The translations under genes and the position numbers were made by a program. A stretch of DNA of 64,000 bases from Chrysoperla carnea (Eukaryota > Arthropoda > Insecta > Neuroptera > Chrysopidae). The DNA is taken from positions 96,395,435-96,459,434 of the forward strand of contig NC_058338.1 of NCBI RefSeq assembly GCF_905475395.1, given 5' to 3'. Under the pieces are notes generated by a model. That model saw only the letters and a program-made list of their open reading frames with translations, searched no databases and was not told the origin of the DNA. Shown in pieces: positions 31,601-41,903 of the stretch (positions are counted from its first letter, which is position 1; the number at the start of each line of letters is the position of its first letter).

Positions 31601-31871
31601 TCAAAGCAAATTTTTTTGGGTAATAAATCATCACTAGATATCTACGAAATCATTCATCAATAAAAATATTTTGAACCTGTGTCAATTGTTTATTTGAGTA
31701 AAAGTTTTAACTTACATGTACTGAAGCACACTCTTCTAACATTTCTCTATATGTTTTTATTAAATTTAGAAGTAATGATTTTTCAAACATTGAAGTCATA
31801 TTTTCTTTTTTATCTAAACAAATTCTACAAACAGTTGCAAAATCACTCAATCCAATGTCTTTATTCTCCAT
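20944..31871 (-). CDS. ZAD-C2H2 zinc-finger gene Z3, complete, finger-deleted, 379 aa
   Basis: Exons are 31716-31871 (E; an ATG just before, at 31874, would add one Met), 31201-31641 (D), 28334-28454 (B), 21209-21430 (A) and 20944-21143 (C). The frame is open from start to stop with the family's phases (0, 0, 1, 1). Likely ZAD-dimerising DNA-binding factor. Exon D is 441 bp instead of 705: the linker runs straight into the last finger of D, so fingers 1-3 are gone and seven C2H2 fingers remain. The E-D intron is only 74 bp and A-C 65 bp, while B-A is 6.9 kb because large transposons entered it. An in-frame loss in an otherwise intact gene points to a functional variant rather than decay, but expression cannot be judged here. 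Confidence 0.88.
21209..21430 (-). CDS. Z3 exon A: end of finger 6, fingers 7-8
   Basis: 222 bp, phase 1 at both ends. It encodes [16 protein letters not shown], then [10 protein letters not shown].. and [10 protein letters not shown].., ending EKVHTG. Donor GTAAAA. Confidence 0.88.
22316..22411. repeat. perfect inverted repeat, 44-bp arms, 8-nt loop
   Basis: 22316-22359 and 22368-22411 are exact complements around loop CTTGCATT. The arm starts ATTCATCAGACATCTATTGG, a variant of the Hel2 core motif. Confidence 0.9.
22541..22630. repeat. (TA)n microsatellite
   Basis: About 40 TA units, part of the Hel2 copy. Confidence 0.95.
23013..23384 (+). CDS. transposon-borne cysteine-rich ORF, 5' partial, function unknown
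   Basis: Open from a stop at about 23010 to TAA at 23384, roughly 120 codons, with no upstream ATG (first Met at 23142). It may therefore be a downstream exon or 5' truncated. It shows CAICGKD near the start, then [30 protein letters not shown], and CLFCTED near the end: three Cys pairs suggesting zinc binding. I recall similar uncharacterised insect proteins linked to transposons but cannot name a family. The C-terminus overlaps the right inverted repeat. It could be a regulatory or accessory protein of the element. Confidence 0.5.
24525..25260. mobile_element. foldback element with about 200-bp arms
   Basis: Inverted arms: left TTATAAGGTTTTCGAAAA..TATTCACTTTTGAC..CGAGATATGT, right the complement (ACATATCTCGGAAGTG..GTCAAAAGTGAATAG..). 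The centre is AT-rich. 24148-24524 before it shows no feature. Confidence 0.7.
25690..26945. mobile_element. foldback element with about 400-bp arms
   Basis: The left arm (ATCGAATTTTGAATTGCAATAG.., GTTAAGACCACTCG.., ..AACTGTCTTCG) is mirrored imperfectly by 26500-26945, which ends GCGATTCAAAATTCGATGAT. One arm is also present at 540-830. No convincing ORF. Confidence 0.7.
27230..27745. mobile_element. foldback MITE, about 510 bp
   Basis: Inverted arms share ACACCACTCGTAAAAA / TTTTTACAAAAGGTGT and the inner GATTAAG.TC.TCG..GAAGAAGTC, GCTGCTAAAATATCATG and AATGCACTTTTT motifs. 27746-28333 has no recognisable feature apart from a poly(T) tract at 28265-28286. Confidence 0.65.
28334..28454 (-). 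CDS. Z3 exon B: finger 5 and start of finger 6
   Basis: 121 bp, encodes [28 protein letters not shown]. It is flanked by a TTTCAG acceptor and a GTAAAT donor. Confidence 0.87.
28455..29129 (-). other. Z3 D-B intron, first part
   Basis: No repeat, ORF or RNA gene could be recognised in this AT-rich stretch. Confidence 0.4.
29130..29540 (+). repeat. dispersed repeat family F5, copy 1
   Basis: Starts TATATATTTTATATGTTTCCC, then GTTTGTTTGTTTCTTACGC and a GCCATCTTTTCTGATATACTC stretch, ending near GTGTAAAACAATCCC. Inverted copy at 32800-33145. Confidence 0.65.
29735..30130. repeat. degenerate AATTTGACR-rich low-complexity block
   Basis: Variants of ATTTGACGGTAAAA and AAATTTGCC recur throughout about 400 bases at irregular spacing on both strands. 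No ORF. Confidence 0.4.
30454..30804. mobile_element. pogo/Tigger-type MITE
   Basis: Ends CAGTCAAACCTGGGTAAGTG and CGCTTGTCCAGGTTTGACTG are inverted, and TA follows the right end. The interior is made of CCTCTATAAGCGAGAA variants in both orientations, typical of non-autonomous pogo/Tigger elements (TA target). The left-flank TA is degenerate (AA). Confidence 0.75.
30835..31003 (+). repeat. dispersed repeat family R1, copy 4
   Basis: Single-block R1 copy, CTCGCACTTGAAACATAGCT to CACCCCCTTTTTGAATTC. Confidence 0.7.
31201..31641 (-). CDS. Z3 exon D: ZAD second half, short linker, one finger
   Basis: 147 codons. ICFEC completes the ZAD, then an [17 protein letters not shown] linker close to that of Z2. 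The frame then passes from NLKDVREN directly into [16 protein letters not shown].., the fourth finger of the other copies. Donor GTAAAT gives HIE|TH with exon B. Confidence 0.87.
31716..31871 (-). CDS. Z3 exon E: ZAD, first half
   Basis: 52 residues. The sequence reads ATGATG, so the start may be 31874 or 31871; 31871 matches the other copies. [11 protein letters not shown] carries the first zinc pair. Donor GTAAGT. Confidence 0.87.
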
Positions 31872-31959
31872 CATGTTAATTTGACTGTATTCTATTAAGG
31901 TAAAACAGATATAAAATTCTTAAGGTTGTTCTGAATTTGCCTATTTCATATTCATATAA

Positions 31960-32770
31960 TAAGAAACATCTAGCCAAAATGCAAAGACATTTCTGCTCTT
32001 GATTTTCATGAAAAATGATGTTAAAGTTACTAGTTTAAGTTAATACATTTATTCTACGATAAGGCACGTCAAAAAATCCATAAACCCTAACTTTCTGCGT
32101 AGAAATCTGGGGAAAAAGTGGATCCTAAACGTCTGAAAGCAACGGTAAGACAAAACATCCATTTTTTATAAACCGAGGAAAATAGAGGCAAACAAAATTT
32201 TATGGCAGTTTCGGAGGGAAGCTCGGGTTTGAAATAAAATGTCAAAAAGTGGATGTGGAGCGTATAACCGGTTAAACTCAAGTGCAATTTTCTTGTTACA
32301 TCATGTACTTTTATGGAAAAATAATGGCAGGCACTAGACTGGCAGCATGACGGTAATTTGAAATCAAGCGTGAGAGCTTCTATCTAAAATATATATCCCA
32401 TGAGAGAAAATGTTCCAGATCGACTAGAGCTTATTTATCACGCTGCCAAAAGTTAGGCTTCATGGATTTTTTGACGTTCCATTTACCAGAATAATTGTGT
32501 CATAGGAAAACGACGGTAAACACACTAATTTAAGGTTCATAACTCAAGACCCAGGCAACTTCATACAAAACTACCATAATATTTATTAAAGGCTTACAAA
32601 TAACTGTATTTACAAAACATTCCTGTTTTTAATTTTTGAAACAATTGACAAACATTATCACAAAATGTATGAAATTTAATATAATTATGTTACGTTTGCC
32701 AACGTTGCAACACATGTGTTGAAGATATGTCCTTGTATTGTCAAAAAATAATTTTATCAAATAATGATAA
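31960..32770 (+). repeat. dispersed repeat family R4, copy 2, split by a MITE, 5' of Z3
   Basis: R4 sequence (GATTTTCATGAAAAATGATG.. and GAAAACGACGGTAAACACAC..GTGTTGAAGATATGTCC) flanks the MITE at 32063-32480. Z3 has no other obvious upstream feature. Confidence 0.55.
32063..32480. mobile_element. TIR MITE, 418 bp
   Basis: Starts GGCACGTCAAAAAATCCAT and ends ATGGATTTTTTGACGTTCC (complementary). It separates two halves of R4 that are contiguous at 15590-15885. No transposase. Confidence 0.7.
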
Positions 32771-32799
32771 AATTACAATTTTTTATTAATATAATACTT

Positions 32800-33145
32800 A
32801 TCCCATTTTTATAACACTCGAAATAATGATAGGGGTTGTTTTACACAGGTAAAATATATGTACGGTTTTCTGTTTTTTTTAAATGTAAAATAGTCATAAG
32901 TCATTGAGTATATCAGAAAAGATGGCCATGAAATTTTTATATTGACTATTTTTAGTAAAAATAAAAATTATTTAAATCTGTAATTTATGGTAATGTCAAA
33001 TTTAATTTAATTTTTTAATTTTTAATTGTATGTATGAGTTATATTATTCTTAAGTTTCATTCAAATCCATTCATTAGTTTTTGCTTGAAAGCGTAACAAA
33101 CAAACATCCTTACTTTCACATTTATAATATATAGGGATAGGGATA
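32800..33145 (-). repeat. dispersed repeat family F5, copy 2
   Basis: Inverted relative to 29130-29540: GGGGTTGTTTTACACAGG.. to AGCGTAACAAACAAACATCC and TATAATATATAGGGATAG. Confidence 0.65.
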
Positions 33146-33359
33146 GAGATAGGGATTAAATTAACTTGTTTATGAACGAAAAATACTTTAAGTTACAAAA
33201 TAAATAAATATATCAACGTATTCTATAATCGTTCTAAAATCTTTTTATTCAATGGAAATGATCAGCTGGGTGACCCTATAAAAGGTTCATTTTTTTACTA
33301 TCGTGGCGCTGCGATCTTAAAAATATACTCGAATAGGTGAAATACACGTGGTCTAAGGT

Positions 33360-34840
33360 GGGACACACTTAGACCATAGGGTCCGTTGTGATACCGAAAA
33401 AGGGTTGGCCCATCCCCGGCCACTACTTCATGAAATATTTGAAGCTGTTTAAGAACAGCAGGAGAGCTTTGACGCCGACGGACTTTTGATCGGAGAGGTC
33501 GTCAAAAAGAGGCTGGCTCAAGTAAGTCCATCTCCTCATGGAAAGATTTGGGTAGTGACAGAAAAGATGAGACATTGTCTCCTCCTCCTAACCACTGTGA
33601 CAACTCCTGCAGTAGTCGTGATACACTGCCAGGCCCAAGCGTTCAGCATGCCTGCCGCCTAACCAGTGTCCTGTAATAGCCGCACAACTTTGCGAACAGA
33701 GGCCCTTGGAAGTGATATAAGATCTTCGGAACGCCTGCGATTGTATTCAGACCATATCTGTCTTGTAGTACCACAAGTACGTTCCTCCTTCCATCTAAAA
33801 TTGGCCCTTTTTAAGATATCCTCTTTGAGGAGCAACTTGCAGTTCGCAAATGGAACTCCCGGATATTTATTGATGGCTGTGTCCGGCAGCATTGTGCCAT
33901 TTCTGGCAAGCTCGTCGGCTTCGCAATTTGCTGGTATGTCCCTGTGTCCCGGTACCCATACCAGGTTTACATTAATCTGATCCGCCAGCTCATTTAAGGA
34001 CGTACGACAGTCCTGTGCTACCTTTGATATTAGATAGACTGAGCTGAAGGATTTAAGAGCTGCTTGGCTGTCGGTTAAGATTGTAATGTCCCTGCACCTA
34101 AGGGTGTTCAGTCTTATACATTCACATACCTCATGAATAGCCATAACTTCCGCTTGATACACGCTACAGTGATCCAGCGAATGGATCACTGCTACAGTGA
34201 TATACGATGAGAGGCTTATGGGTCGAAAGTCCTTGGGGGTACTTTGTGAGGCATACCCCCTTTGGGTATAAAAACGACCTTGACTTGTCTCCATTTTTTG
34301 GAATGTGAGTCAAGTATATGTAGGCCTTGTATATGACTTCCAGCCATGGAGTTATTCTATTAGAGATCGCTTGCATTTCCGCTGGGATGATGCCATCTAA
34401 TCCTGGCGATTTGTATGGCTCAACACTCAGAGATAGCCTATTTGATCTTTTCTTTATCGATCAGCGCTTGGGCGCAGTTATGCAAATTAGCTAAAACCTC
34501 TAAACCATCATATTCTCGCAGCTCTTGGCCAGGGAAATGGTGATTAACTAGAAGCTCCAGAGTGTCCAGGCTGGATTCCGTCCTTTGGTCAGTGATAGGG
34601 TCTTCCAGATATCTTGGAGCCACTGGACTTGAAGAGAGAATTTTTCTTAGTCGGCTCGGCTCGTTTCCGAGGTTGCCTCGGAAACTTTTTCGCAGAATTT
34701 TTTCGCAGAAGTCTGCCCAAGAGGTCCTTTTTGCAAGCCTTAATGTTTTTTTGAAAGTGTTCAAGCTGGCCTTATAAGCGATCCACTGATTGGTTCTTTT
34801 GGCCTGTTCCCTTGGTTATCCTTGTTGGGCACGACTTATT
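33360..34840 (-). pseudogene. LINE relic (RNase H-bearing clade), internally deleted
   Basis: From the 5' side: 34764-34438 encodes the region before the RT domain. 34376-34164 has an early RT segment (..AISNRITPWLEVIYKAYI..). The FRPISLSS RT motif then joins directly to an RNase H domain (YQAEVMAI, ILTDSQAALKS, WVPGHRDIPANCEADELARNG; ORF 34294-33659), so most of the RT palm is deleted. A C-terminal knuckle (YCRSCHSG..MSHLFCH) lies near 33560-33630, and the 3' tail near 33350-33400 holds TCTAAGTGTGTCCCACC. RNase H residues look intact, but the element cannot be active. Confidence 0.8.
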
Positions 34841-36960
34841 TTGTCTTAAAAAGTCTACGTTTAAAAATAAAAAAAATATAAGAGTTAGTTTATTTCATTA
34901 AATCAAAAATATAAATGTTTGACATAACATAAATGAGAAAATATAAATTTACAAGGCGTCGGCCATTTTGTAACTTACATGAAATTTCACATGTTGAATT
35001 TAAAAAAAAAAATAAAGTTTTGAAAATATCTTACGATAATAACTTTAGACAAAAATTAACATATATAAAATATAAAATGTTCCTGTGTGCTGTTTGTGAT
35101 CACAGTGAATCCAACTCCTTCAAATTACATTTTATAAGGAATTGTGCTCACAAATAAAATTCTAAACGTCACGAAAAACATACAAAGGAAAATAATATTA
35201 AATTACACAATTTCTAAATTATGCCAGGATGTCCTTTTACATCCTGTACAATTGTGTGTTTTTAATAAAACGACATTTAACAAAAATATATGTTTAAATT
35301 GTCGTATTGAAAAAATATAAATTCTTAATAAGAATTAAATAAAAAAATTATAAAAATTTAAATAATATAATTATTGCCACACACTAAAATGTGTATTGAA
35401 AAATATTTGTATCCATCTTGGAATAAATAATTTAAATTAATTATTCCAAGATCTTTCTTCTATGACGGTTAGAATTTAAAGAGAATGATTTTAATCAAAA
35501 TTACACTAAGCTCTGTTAGGGTAGCGACTGGTGAGAATAAATGGAAAATAAAGTACAGTCACAGACAGAGTAAACTTTTCAATTGCATATATACCGTCGC
35601 AGACAGATTAAAAAATATTTGATATTTACATTGTTGTTTGCATAATTCATTACTAATTAATTAATTTTAATTAATTTGCCAACAATTTGTAACAATACAA
35701 ACTTCCAACACTCATTTAATGCTTCTAGACCCAGTGGTTTCAGCTGTGCGTTGATCGAAATTTTAAATACAAAGACTATTTCATTATAAACTTCACTTCA
35801 TTTGCCATCACTTAGTTCCCCTTTGTTTTAATTTTTGGTGGGGTATCCAAATTTTTTTATAATCCCGTCTTTGCTATTCGCTGATAATGTAAATCGGTTA
35901 TGTAATTTTTCAATTGCTCTATTTTATTTAATGTATCCAAAAAATTTCATCATGTAGTTTGAAACTATTTTAAAATAATATAAACTTGGTGGTGAGATTG
36001 ATTCTACCATTAGAACTGTAGAAGACGTTAGAACTGTAGGCTTCTGCAGTTTTTTTTAGTTAAACTTTAACAAAAATTTTGCTGCATGCGTTAAACTATA
36101 TTAAAATAAATATTATATACATAATAAAACATATTTTATTTTTGTAAAATTATTTACATTTATTAAATTTATAAAAATTAAACATAATTTTCACTAAAAG
36201 CAAATTTTTTAATTTAAATATTTCAGCTTCTTTACACTTGGACTTTTGTGTTCTTTTTTTTTCTAATAAGTCTCATGAAATTCATTCATAATGCTAGCGG
36301 TCATAGCGATATCGATGTAGTCCATTGTGATTGGGTTGTAAGAGTTAGAGAACGCTATTTAATTTTTTGGTTGTCAAGAGGGAGTTTATGTAATATTAAA
36401 TCCATGATTGTGGGATTGAAACCCTGGTCCCCCGACTCTCATCTTTTAAAATATGGGTACGAAGTGTTTTTTACGTTATATATAGCGGACAAACTATTCG
36501 CTGTACAGAAAGTTTGTAAAAAAAATTTCTGTACCAAATTGAATTCTCCACAACTTTGGTTCTGTAGTTTTTAGTCTTTAAATCAAAAATAACAAAGTTA
36601 TTAAAGACAAATGAAAAAAAAGTTTTCTTTTGGTCGTTATAACTTTATTCTAGTCATTTTACAAAAAAAATGACATAACAGCATTTTGATAGAGGAACTG
36701 CTTTCAAGGAATATTTTTCATTCCAAACTTGTTTTTATAATTTTATTTATTTATTAAGGTTTTACAGAGCTACGAAACTAGCACTATTCGACACATCATT
36801 CAGTCCACAAAACTGAAAATCGTATTCACAAAATCCTGTTTCTTTTGTGGCGTATTCAATATGTTGTGATGCATAATCTGTAATGTTTAGTTGGAACGAA
36901 ATGAATAAACTCATTTAAATTATCGCGGGTTCAATCATCCAATCAGTTCAGTAAGATGAA
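34841..36960. other. intergenic, mostly unassigned
   Basis: Contains a near-perfect hairpin at about 35413-35451 (TCTTGGAATAAATAATTTAAATT/..ATTCCAAGA). Plus-strand ORFs at 34933-35157 (ending CAVCDHSE..HFIRNCAHK) and 36248-36574 match nothing I recognise, and neither is called as a gene. Confidence 0.4.
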
Positions 36961-36964
36961 CGAG

Positions 36965-37500
36965 TCTCATACCGGATATGGATTATTCATTACAAAATGT
37001 TATTAACTACAAATTATTTGTGTTTACCACGACCAGAGTCACTGGTGGGTTCATTATTCTATTGATGATATTTTTAACGCAGATGAAGCGGGTTTATTTT
37101 ATAGATGAGTCCTGTCATGGTGGAAAACTTAGTAAAGAGCGCGTTATAATATTTCTGGTTGCTAACATGTCAGGAGCTGAAAAGCTGCCTATCCTATTAA
37201 TCGGAAAATCTAAAACTCCAAGATGTTTGAAAGGTGTTAAAAATTTGCCTGTGAATTACCAAAACAATAAAAAAGCATGGGTGACATTTTTTGATTCCTA
37301 ATAAAGCTTAAAACTCATTATTTTATTTAATAATCGCACCCCTATAGCTGAAATAACCTGAATTCTGACCTATATTAATGGAACCCTCTGTAAATGAGAC
37401 AGATATTTATTTATACCTGGATTTCTAAGGCACTGGATAAGTGGAATACCTCTATAAGTGAGACAAATTTGCAGGTCTCACTTAACCAGGTTCCACTGTA
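36965..37500 (+). pseudogene. pogo/Tigger transposase remnant with right terminal repeat
   Basis: 37060-37310 encodes part of a DDE_1-type transposase: IFNADEAGLFYR (first catalytic Asp region) in one frame, then SCHGGKLSKERV..ANMSGAEK..LLIGKSKTPRC..NNKKAWVT in another. This is the pattern of pogo/Tigger/jerky-like proteins. The rest of the catalytic domain is missing. The element ends near 37500 with CACTTAACCAGGTTCCACTGTA, a Tigger-like terminus; the left terminus was not found. Confidence 0.75.
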
Positions 37501-37672
37501 CTATGTATAATTTCAATTAGAAAATAAGTATTTTTTTACACAACAGTATATTTTATCGTTGTACCAAAATTTGGAAACAATGGTTATGAATTGGAGGTGT
37601 ACAGCTTCCATATACACAATAGTATTAGCTATTAATGAACAATTAGACCTGCAGGTGAAAATTTATATTAAT

Positions 37673-37868
37673 TGTAAAATTTGGTAAATGATAAAACTTA
37701 TTCATTTCACAATTAAATTTTTATTCTTTAACAAAATACACGTTATGTCAATTCAATTCTATTTATTCTGTTGTGTTCGCTACTCGTACCAACACACTTT
37801 TTATTTAACACTTGATTCCCCTAGAACCGTATGAGTTTGTTCCACTATGTATAGTTCAATATCCCACA
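37673..37868 (-). repeat. 3' LTR of the Gypsy element
   Basis: 196 bp, identical to 42646-42841 and followed by the TTAAT duplication at 37668-37672. Confidence 0.95.
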
Positions 37869-37886
37869 TATTTTCCCCCTTCTAAT
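37869..37886 (-). promoter_or_regulatory. polypurine tract
   Basis: AGAAGGGGGAAAATA directly upstream of the 3' LTR on the element strand, the expected plus-strand priming site. Confidence 0.8.
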
Positions 37887-37953
37887 CAACTTATACTTTT
37901 AACACACTTAAATTATTATCAGAATCTTGACTGATTTCTTGGTAACTAATTTT

Positions 37954-39372
37954 TTACATTTCTTCAATTAACCGGCGAGGACCAGTGCGATTGCGTTTGG
38001 GTCGCTCCGTAATTTCCACCGCAATTGGAGATTGGTCCTTTGCTGGTTCCTGGTTCCAGTCCTCTGGAATTTGCTGTACTGATTCGGACCGGGTCTTCGA
38101 ACACGTAGCCGTTTCAGTATCATTTACTGTGGTCTTCTTTGGGGATTCTCTCAGTCTATTTTCTCCCAGTCTATTCGGTTCCGGAGCATCCATTTTATCC
38201 ACAGATGAATTAGACTCTTGTGCAGCTACTCTGAGTTGGTCTAGGTGACGTATCCAAGTTTTTTCGATTTCCGGAATGTAAACCCTTCGTCTCCTAGGAC
38301 CCAAACATTTAATAATTTTTCCTTCTACCCATTTCTTTCCTCCCTTCTGAAAATTTTTTACCCACACGTTTTCAGACTCAGAGAATGTTTCTTGGGACGG
38401 CGTCTTCCCCGCATGACTGCTAATTTGCTGTTTTTGTTTCTCTTTTGCCACTCTAGTACTCGTTTTCGACGGCATAGGACGGAGGAGATCCAATCTTGTT
38501 CTCAAATTTCGACCAAGTAGAGCTTGTGCTGGTGACACATTTGTAGTAGCATGCGGAATATTCCTATGCTGTAACAGAAAACTGTTTAACGCTTTGTTGA
38601 GGTCCGAACTCGTAGATTCCATTAATGCAGTTTTCAACAACCGTTTGATTGTTTTCACGCTATTTTCTGCTGCTCCGTTTGAGGCTGGATAATATGGTGC
38701 TCCACTCTTGTGTTCAATTCCATTTCTTTTAATGAAACGTTGAAAATTTTCTGATTCAAATGCCGAGTAATTATCCGACACAAGCACCTCTGGGAGCCCA
38801 AATCTGGCAAAAACTTGTCGTAAAATTTGTATTGTCACTTCCGTCGACATTGATTTTGTTGGGAAAGCTTCCAACCATTTTGAGTGACTGTCGACTATTA
38901 CTAAGTAATACCGACCTGCAACTGGTCCCAAATAATCCATGTGAAGCCTTTGCCATGGTTTTGTCGGCCATTCCCATGGAATTAAAGAAGCTTTCTGGGG
39001 ATTGTCTTTAACTGAATTGCAGGGTATGCAATGCCTGATAGTTTCTTCGATGTCTGCGTCAATTTTTGGCCACCATACATATGACCGTGCTAGTGCCTTG
39101 CTTTTTACTATGCCCATATGAGTTTCATGTAATTCTTGAAGTACTAAAGCACGAAATTTCATCGGCACAATTACTCGATTTCCCCATAGAATTACCCCTT
39201 CCTCTTCATGGAGCTCATCACGCCGGCGAGCAAATGGTAGAAGTTCTTCTGTGACAGTATGAGGCCAACCTATTTTCAAATAAGTTGATATCTTCTTCAG
39301 GACGTCATCTTTCTTTGTTTCCGCTAATATGTCTTTATATCGTAACGGTAGGTCTTTGTTTTCTTCAAACAC
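37954..39372 (-). pseudogene. Gypsy integrase
   Basis: 471 codons. An HHCC zinc domain (ELHETHMG..RHCIPCNS) is followed by a catalytic core with its three acidic residues in MDYLGPV, VSDNYSAF and ASNGAAENSVK, and a basic C-terminal region with GGKKWVEGKI. It overlaps the RT frame by about 49 bases in another frame (first codon GTG), consistent with a frameshift rather than a real start. Confidence 0.9.
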
Positions 39373-40722
39373 GTAGAGTCGTAGAACAGTGATGGATCCA
39401 AACCTTCTTCTATTCCCTGGCTAGTTTTCAGTGGTGCTCTCGACAACCAATCTGCACTGTTTTTATTTGATTGAACCCATTCAACATCATAATTATAATT
39501 TGCTAGAAGTAGAGCCCAACGTTGCAAACGGTTTGCTGCGCAAGTTGGCACTCCCTTTTTTGGTCTAAAAATTGATAACAATGGCCGATTATCATTAGCT
39601 AATGTCCACTTTCTTCCAAATAAATATAAATGAAACTTTTTTACCCCGAACACCAAAGCAGCCCCCTCCTTATGTAGTTGACTATATTTTTCTTCGGCAG
39701 TAGTCAAGGTTCTGCTTGCAAAAGCCAATGGCTTTTCTTCTCCATTTGGATATACTTGTGATATTATGGCTCCCAATCCTTGGTCTGACCCATCGGCGGT
39801 TAACTTAATAGGCAAATCTGGATTATAGTGTGCTAATGAGCGATTTTCCTTGACTATCTTCTTAATTTGCTCAAACGCGTTTTGACAACTGATATCCCAA
39901 TTCCATCGTACGCTTTTCTTAAGAAGCTGATGTAGAGGGTGAAGGGTCGATGACAGTGTTGGTAAAAATCTTCCCAGATAATTCACAAATCCCAAAAACG
40001 CTTGCAGTTCTTTAACATTTTTTGGATTTGGTGCCATTACTATAGATTTTATTTTATCATCTGTCGAATGTAACCCCAAAGCGTCAATTCTGAATCCCAA
40101 ATATTCAATAGATGTTTTTCCAAATTCGCATTTTTTTGCAGAAAGTGTTAATCCAGCCTTCTTGAATCTTTCAATAATTTCGATAACTCGTTTTCTTAGT
40201 GTCTCAAAATCTGGTGCGCCGACCACCACATCATCCAGTAGGGCTATCGTTCCCTCTGCTCCTACCAACACATTGTCAATCAATTTTAGAAATTTGGATG
40301 GACCAACGCAAATACCGTAGGGCATACGAGTATACTGAAATAAACCCTTCTGTGTGGTAATGGCTACCAGTTTGCGCGACTCTAGATCCAGCTCACACTG
40401 TTGGTAAGCATGGCTTAAATCCATTTTTGCCCAAACTCGATTTCCACCCAATTTCTGGAATAAATCCTCAATTCTTGGTAATGGATACGGATCCATTTTC
40501 AAACACGGGTTGAGGGTTAATTTGTAATCCCCGCAGATCCTAACTTGACCATTTTGCTTCATCACTGGAACAATAGGCGACCCAAAATCACTATATTCAA
40601 TAGGCTCCAAAATCCCTTCATGTACCAGCCGGTCAATTTCATTATCTACCTTGTGTTTTATGGCATACGGTACAGGTCTTTGTTTTAGAAATTTTGGTTT
40701 GGTTTCAGGTAAAATAGTCTAA
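39324..40722 (-). pseudogene. Gypsy reverse transcriptase-RNase H
   Basis: Open from the MITE edge to 39324 (ATG-started part from 40610). RT motifs: SPIVPVMK, CGDYKLTLNP, YPLPRIEDLF, YGICVGPSKF, and the catalytic box reads ALLDDVV where the family usually has YLDD. The RNase H part has LTADGSDQGLG, YSQLHKEGAALVFGVKKFH and ANDNRPL. The frame shifts near 39360, before the integrase. Confidence 0.9.
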
Positions 40723-41276
40723 GATCCCAATTAGGATCGACCTTCACCGATCTGTTAACCGGATGAAAGTTATTTTTTATGAAATATAAAATGTTAACAA
40801 ATATCCCTGCAATGGGTTGCCTAAAAAAAAGTGGTCCAGACTACTTTTAGTGAAAATATCAAGAGTAAAATTTTTAGAAATTTTTCACTGACTTTCATAT
40901 CTAACGAATTTTGATCTACTCGAAAGTAAAAGCCATAAAGAATATGCAGCAGCTATGCTGTCTGCCTCTTTTCGTTCACTTTTTTCGCATTTATACAAGT
41001 TGTGAATAGTAATTACGTTCATCTGTTAATTCATTTCCTCACATATATAAATAAAGATAATTTTATTGCAAATACGGTGGTATATGATTGTCCACAAAAT
41101 ATCAGTCAAAAAATAAAATTTACAAGCTTTCCAAGTTTTGATATTTTATTAAAAGTTGTCTGGACAATATTTTTTAGGGCAACCCACAACAGGGATATTT
41201 GTAAATATTTTACATTTCATAAAAAATAACTTTCATTCGGTAAACAGATGGGTGAAGGTCGACCTTAATTCGGATC
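40723..41276. mobile_element. MITE inserted in Gypsy pol, 150-bp TIRs
   Basis: Ends AAGATCCCAATTAGGATCGA and (minus strand) AAGATCCGAATTAAGGTCGA; similarity continues for about 150 bp (ATGAAAGTTATTTTTTATGA, GGGTTGCC, GTCCAGAC). It lies between protease (ending ..LLVQDP) and the RT start (..KPKFLKQRPVPYA). No clear target duplication. The arms have diverged from each other. Confidence 0.8.
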
Positions 41277-41903
41277 TTGTACTAAAAGCTCTAACCTTAT
41301 TTGCCCTTTGTTAAATTTGCCAAGTTTATCTGTGAAAACTTCCGGATATAAACTTTTAAGTTCATCCTCTAACTGTTGTGCATCACTTTTGTGTTCACTT
41401 TTTTTATAAAAAATTGACTGTGTTGATTCTTCCGCAGCAATACTGAACCCTAGTGCCTTAAACCACGATCTGCCCAATAAGGGTGGTCCCTCTGATTCAA
41501 CCACATAAAACCGTAAATTTGGTACCAATTTTCCTTGGTATTCCACATCTACCATAACATAGCCAACCGGAGACGTTTTCTCTTGCAGGTATGTGGTAAA
41601 AACCTTTTTGCAAGGAATTGGGTTAACATGAGGGAATTTTTTATGGAATAATTTTTTTGGAACTATTGTGCTCTGACACCCTGTGTCCACATCAAAACAA
41701 ATACTCTGAGAATTAAGTTTTAGATTAATTTGATATTCACTTGAGCTACCCTCAATTATTTTATACAGATATTCTTCATCTGAACCTTCCTGTACAAAAT
41801 TGGTTTGTTCTGGTTTGGAGATCTTCTTCTCCGTAGCATGTACTTTATTTTTGTTTGGGCAAACCCTTTGTAGATGTCCCTTCATCCTACAAATTTTACA
41901 CGT
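41265..41903 (-). pseudogene. gag end and aspartic protease
   Basis: Same frame as gag after the stop. The second CCHC knuckle is followed by an aspartic protease with the active-site triad DTG in FDVDTGCQSTIV, about residue 67 of the 41885 ORF, and a LLGRSWF motif. The frame runs into the MITE at about 41276 and stops. Confidence 0.85.

Noticed and set aside
33659..34294. Host ribonuclease H gene
   Set aside because: It is fused to a LINE RT motif (FRPISLSS) and followed by a LINE C-terminal knuckle.
36248..36574. 108-codon plus-strand ORF as a host gene
   Set aside because: No family recognised, no splice context, and it lies in a transposon-rich intergenic region.
37985..39254. Plus-strand ORFs inside the Gypsy element
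   Set aside because: Antisense shadows of the integrase frame.
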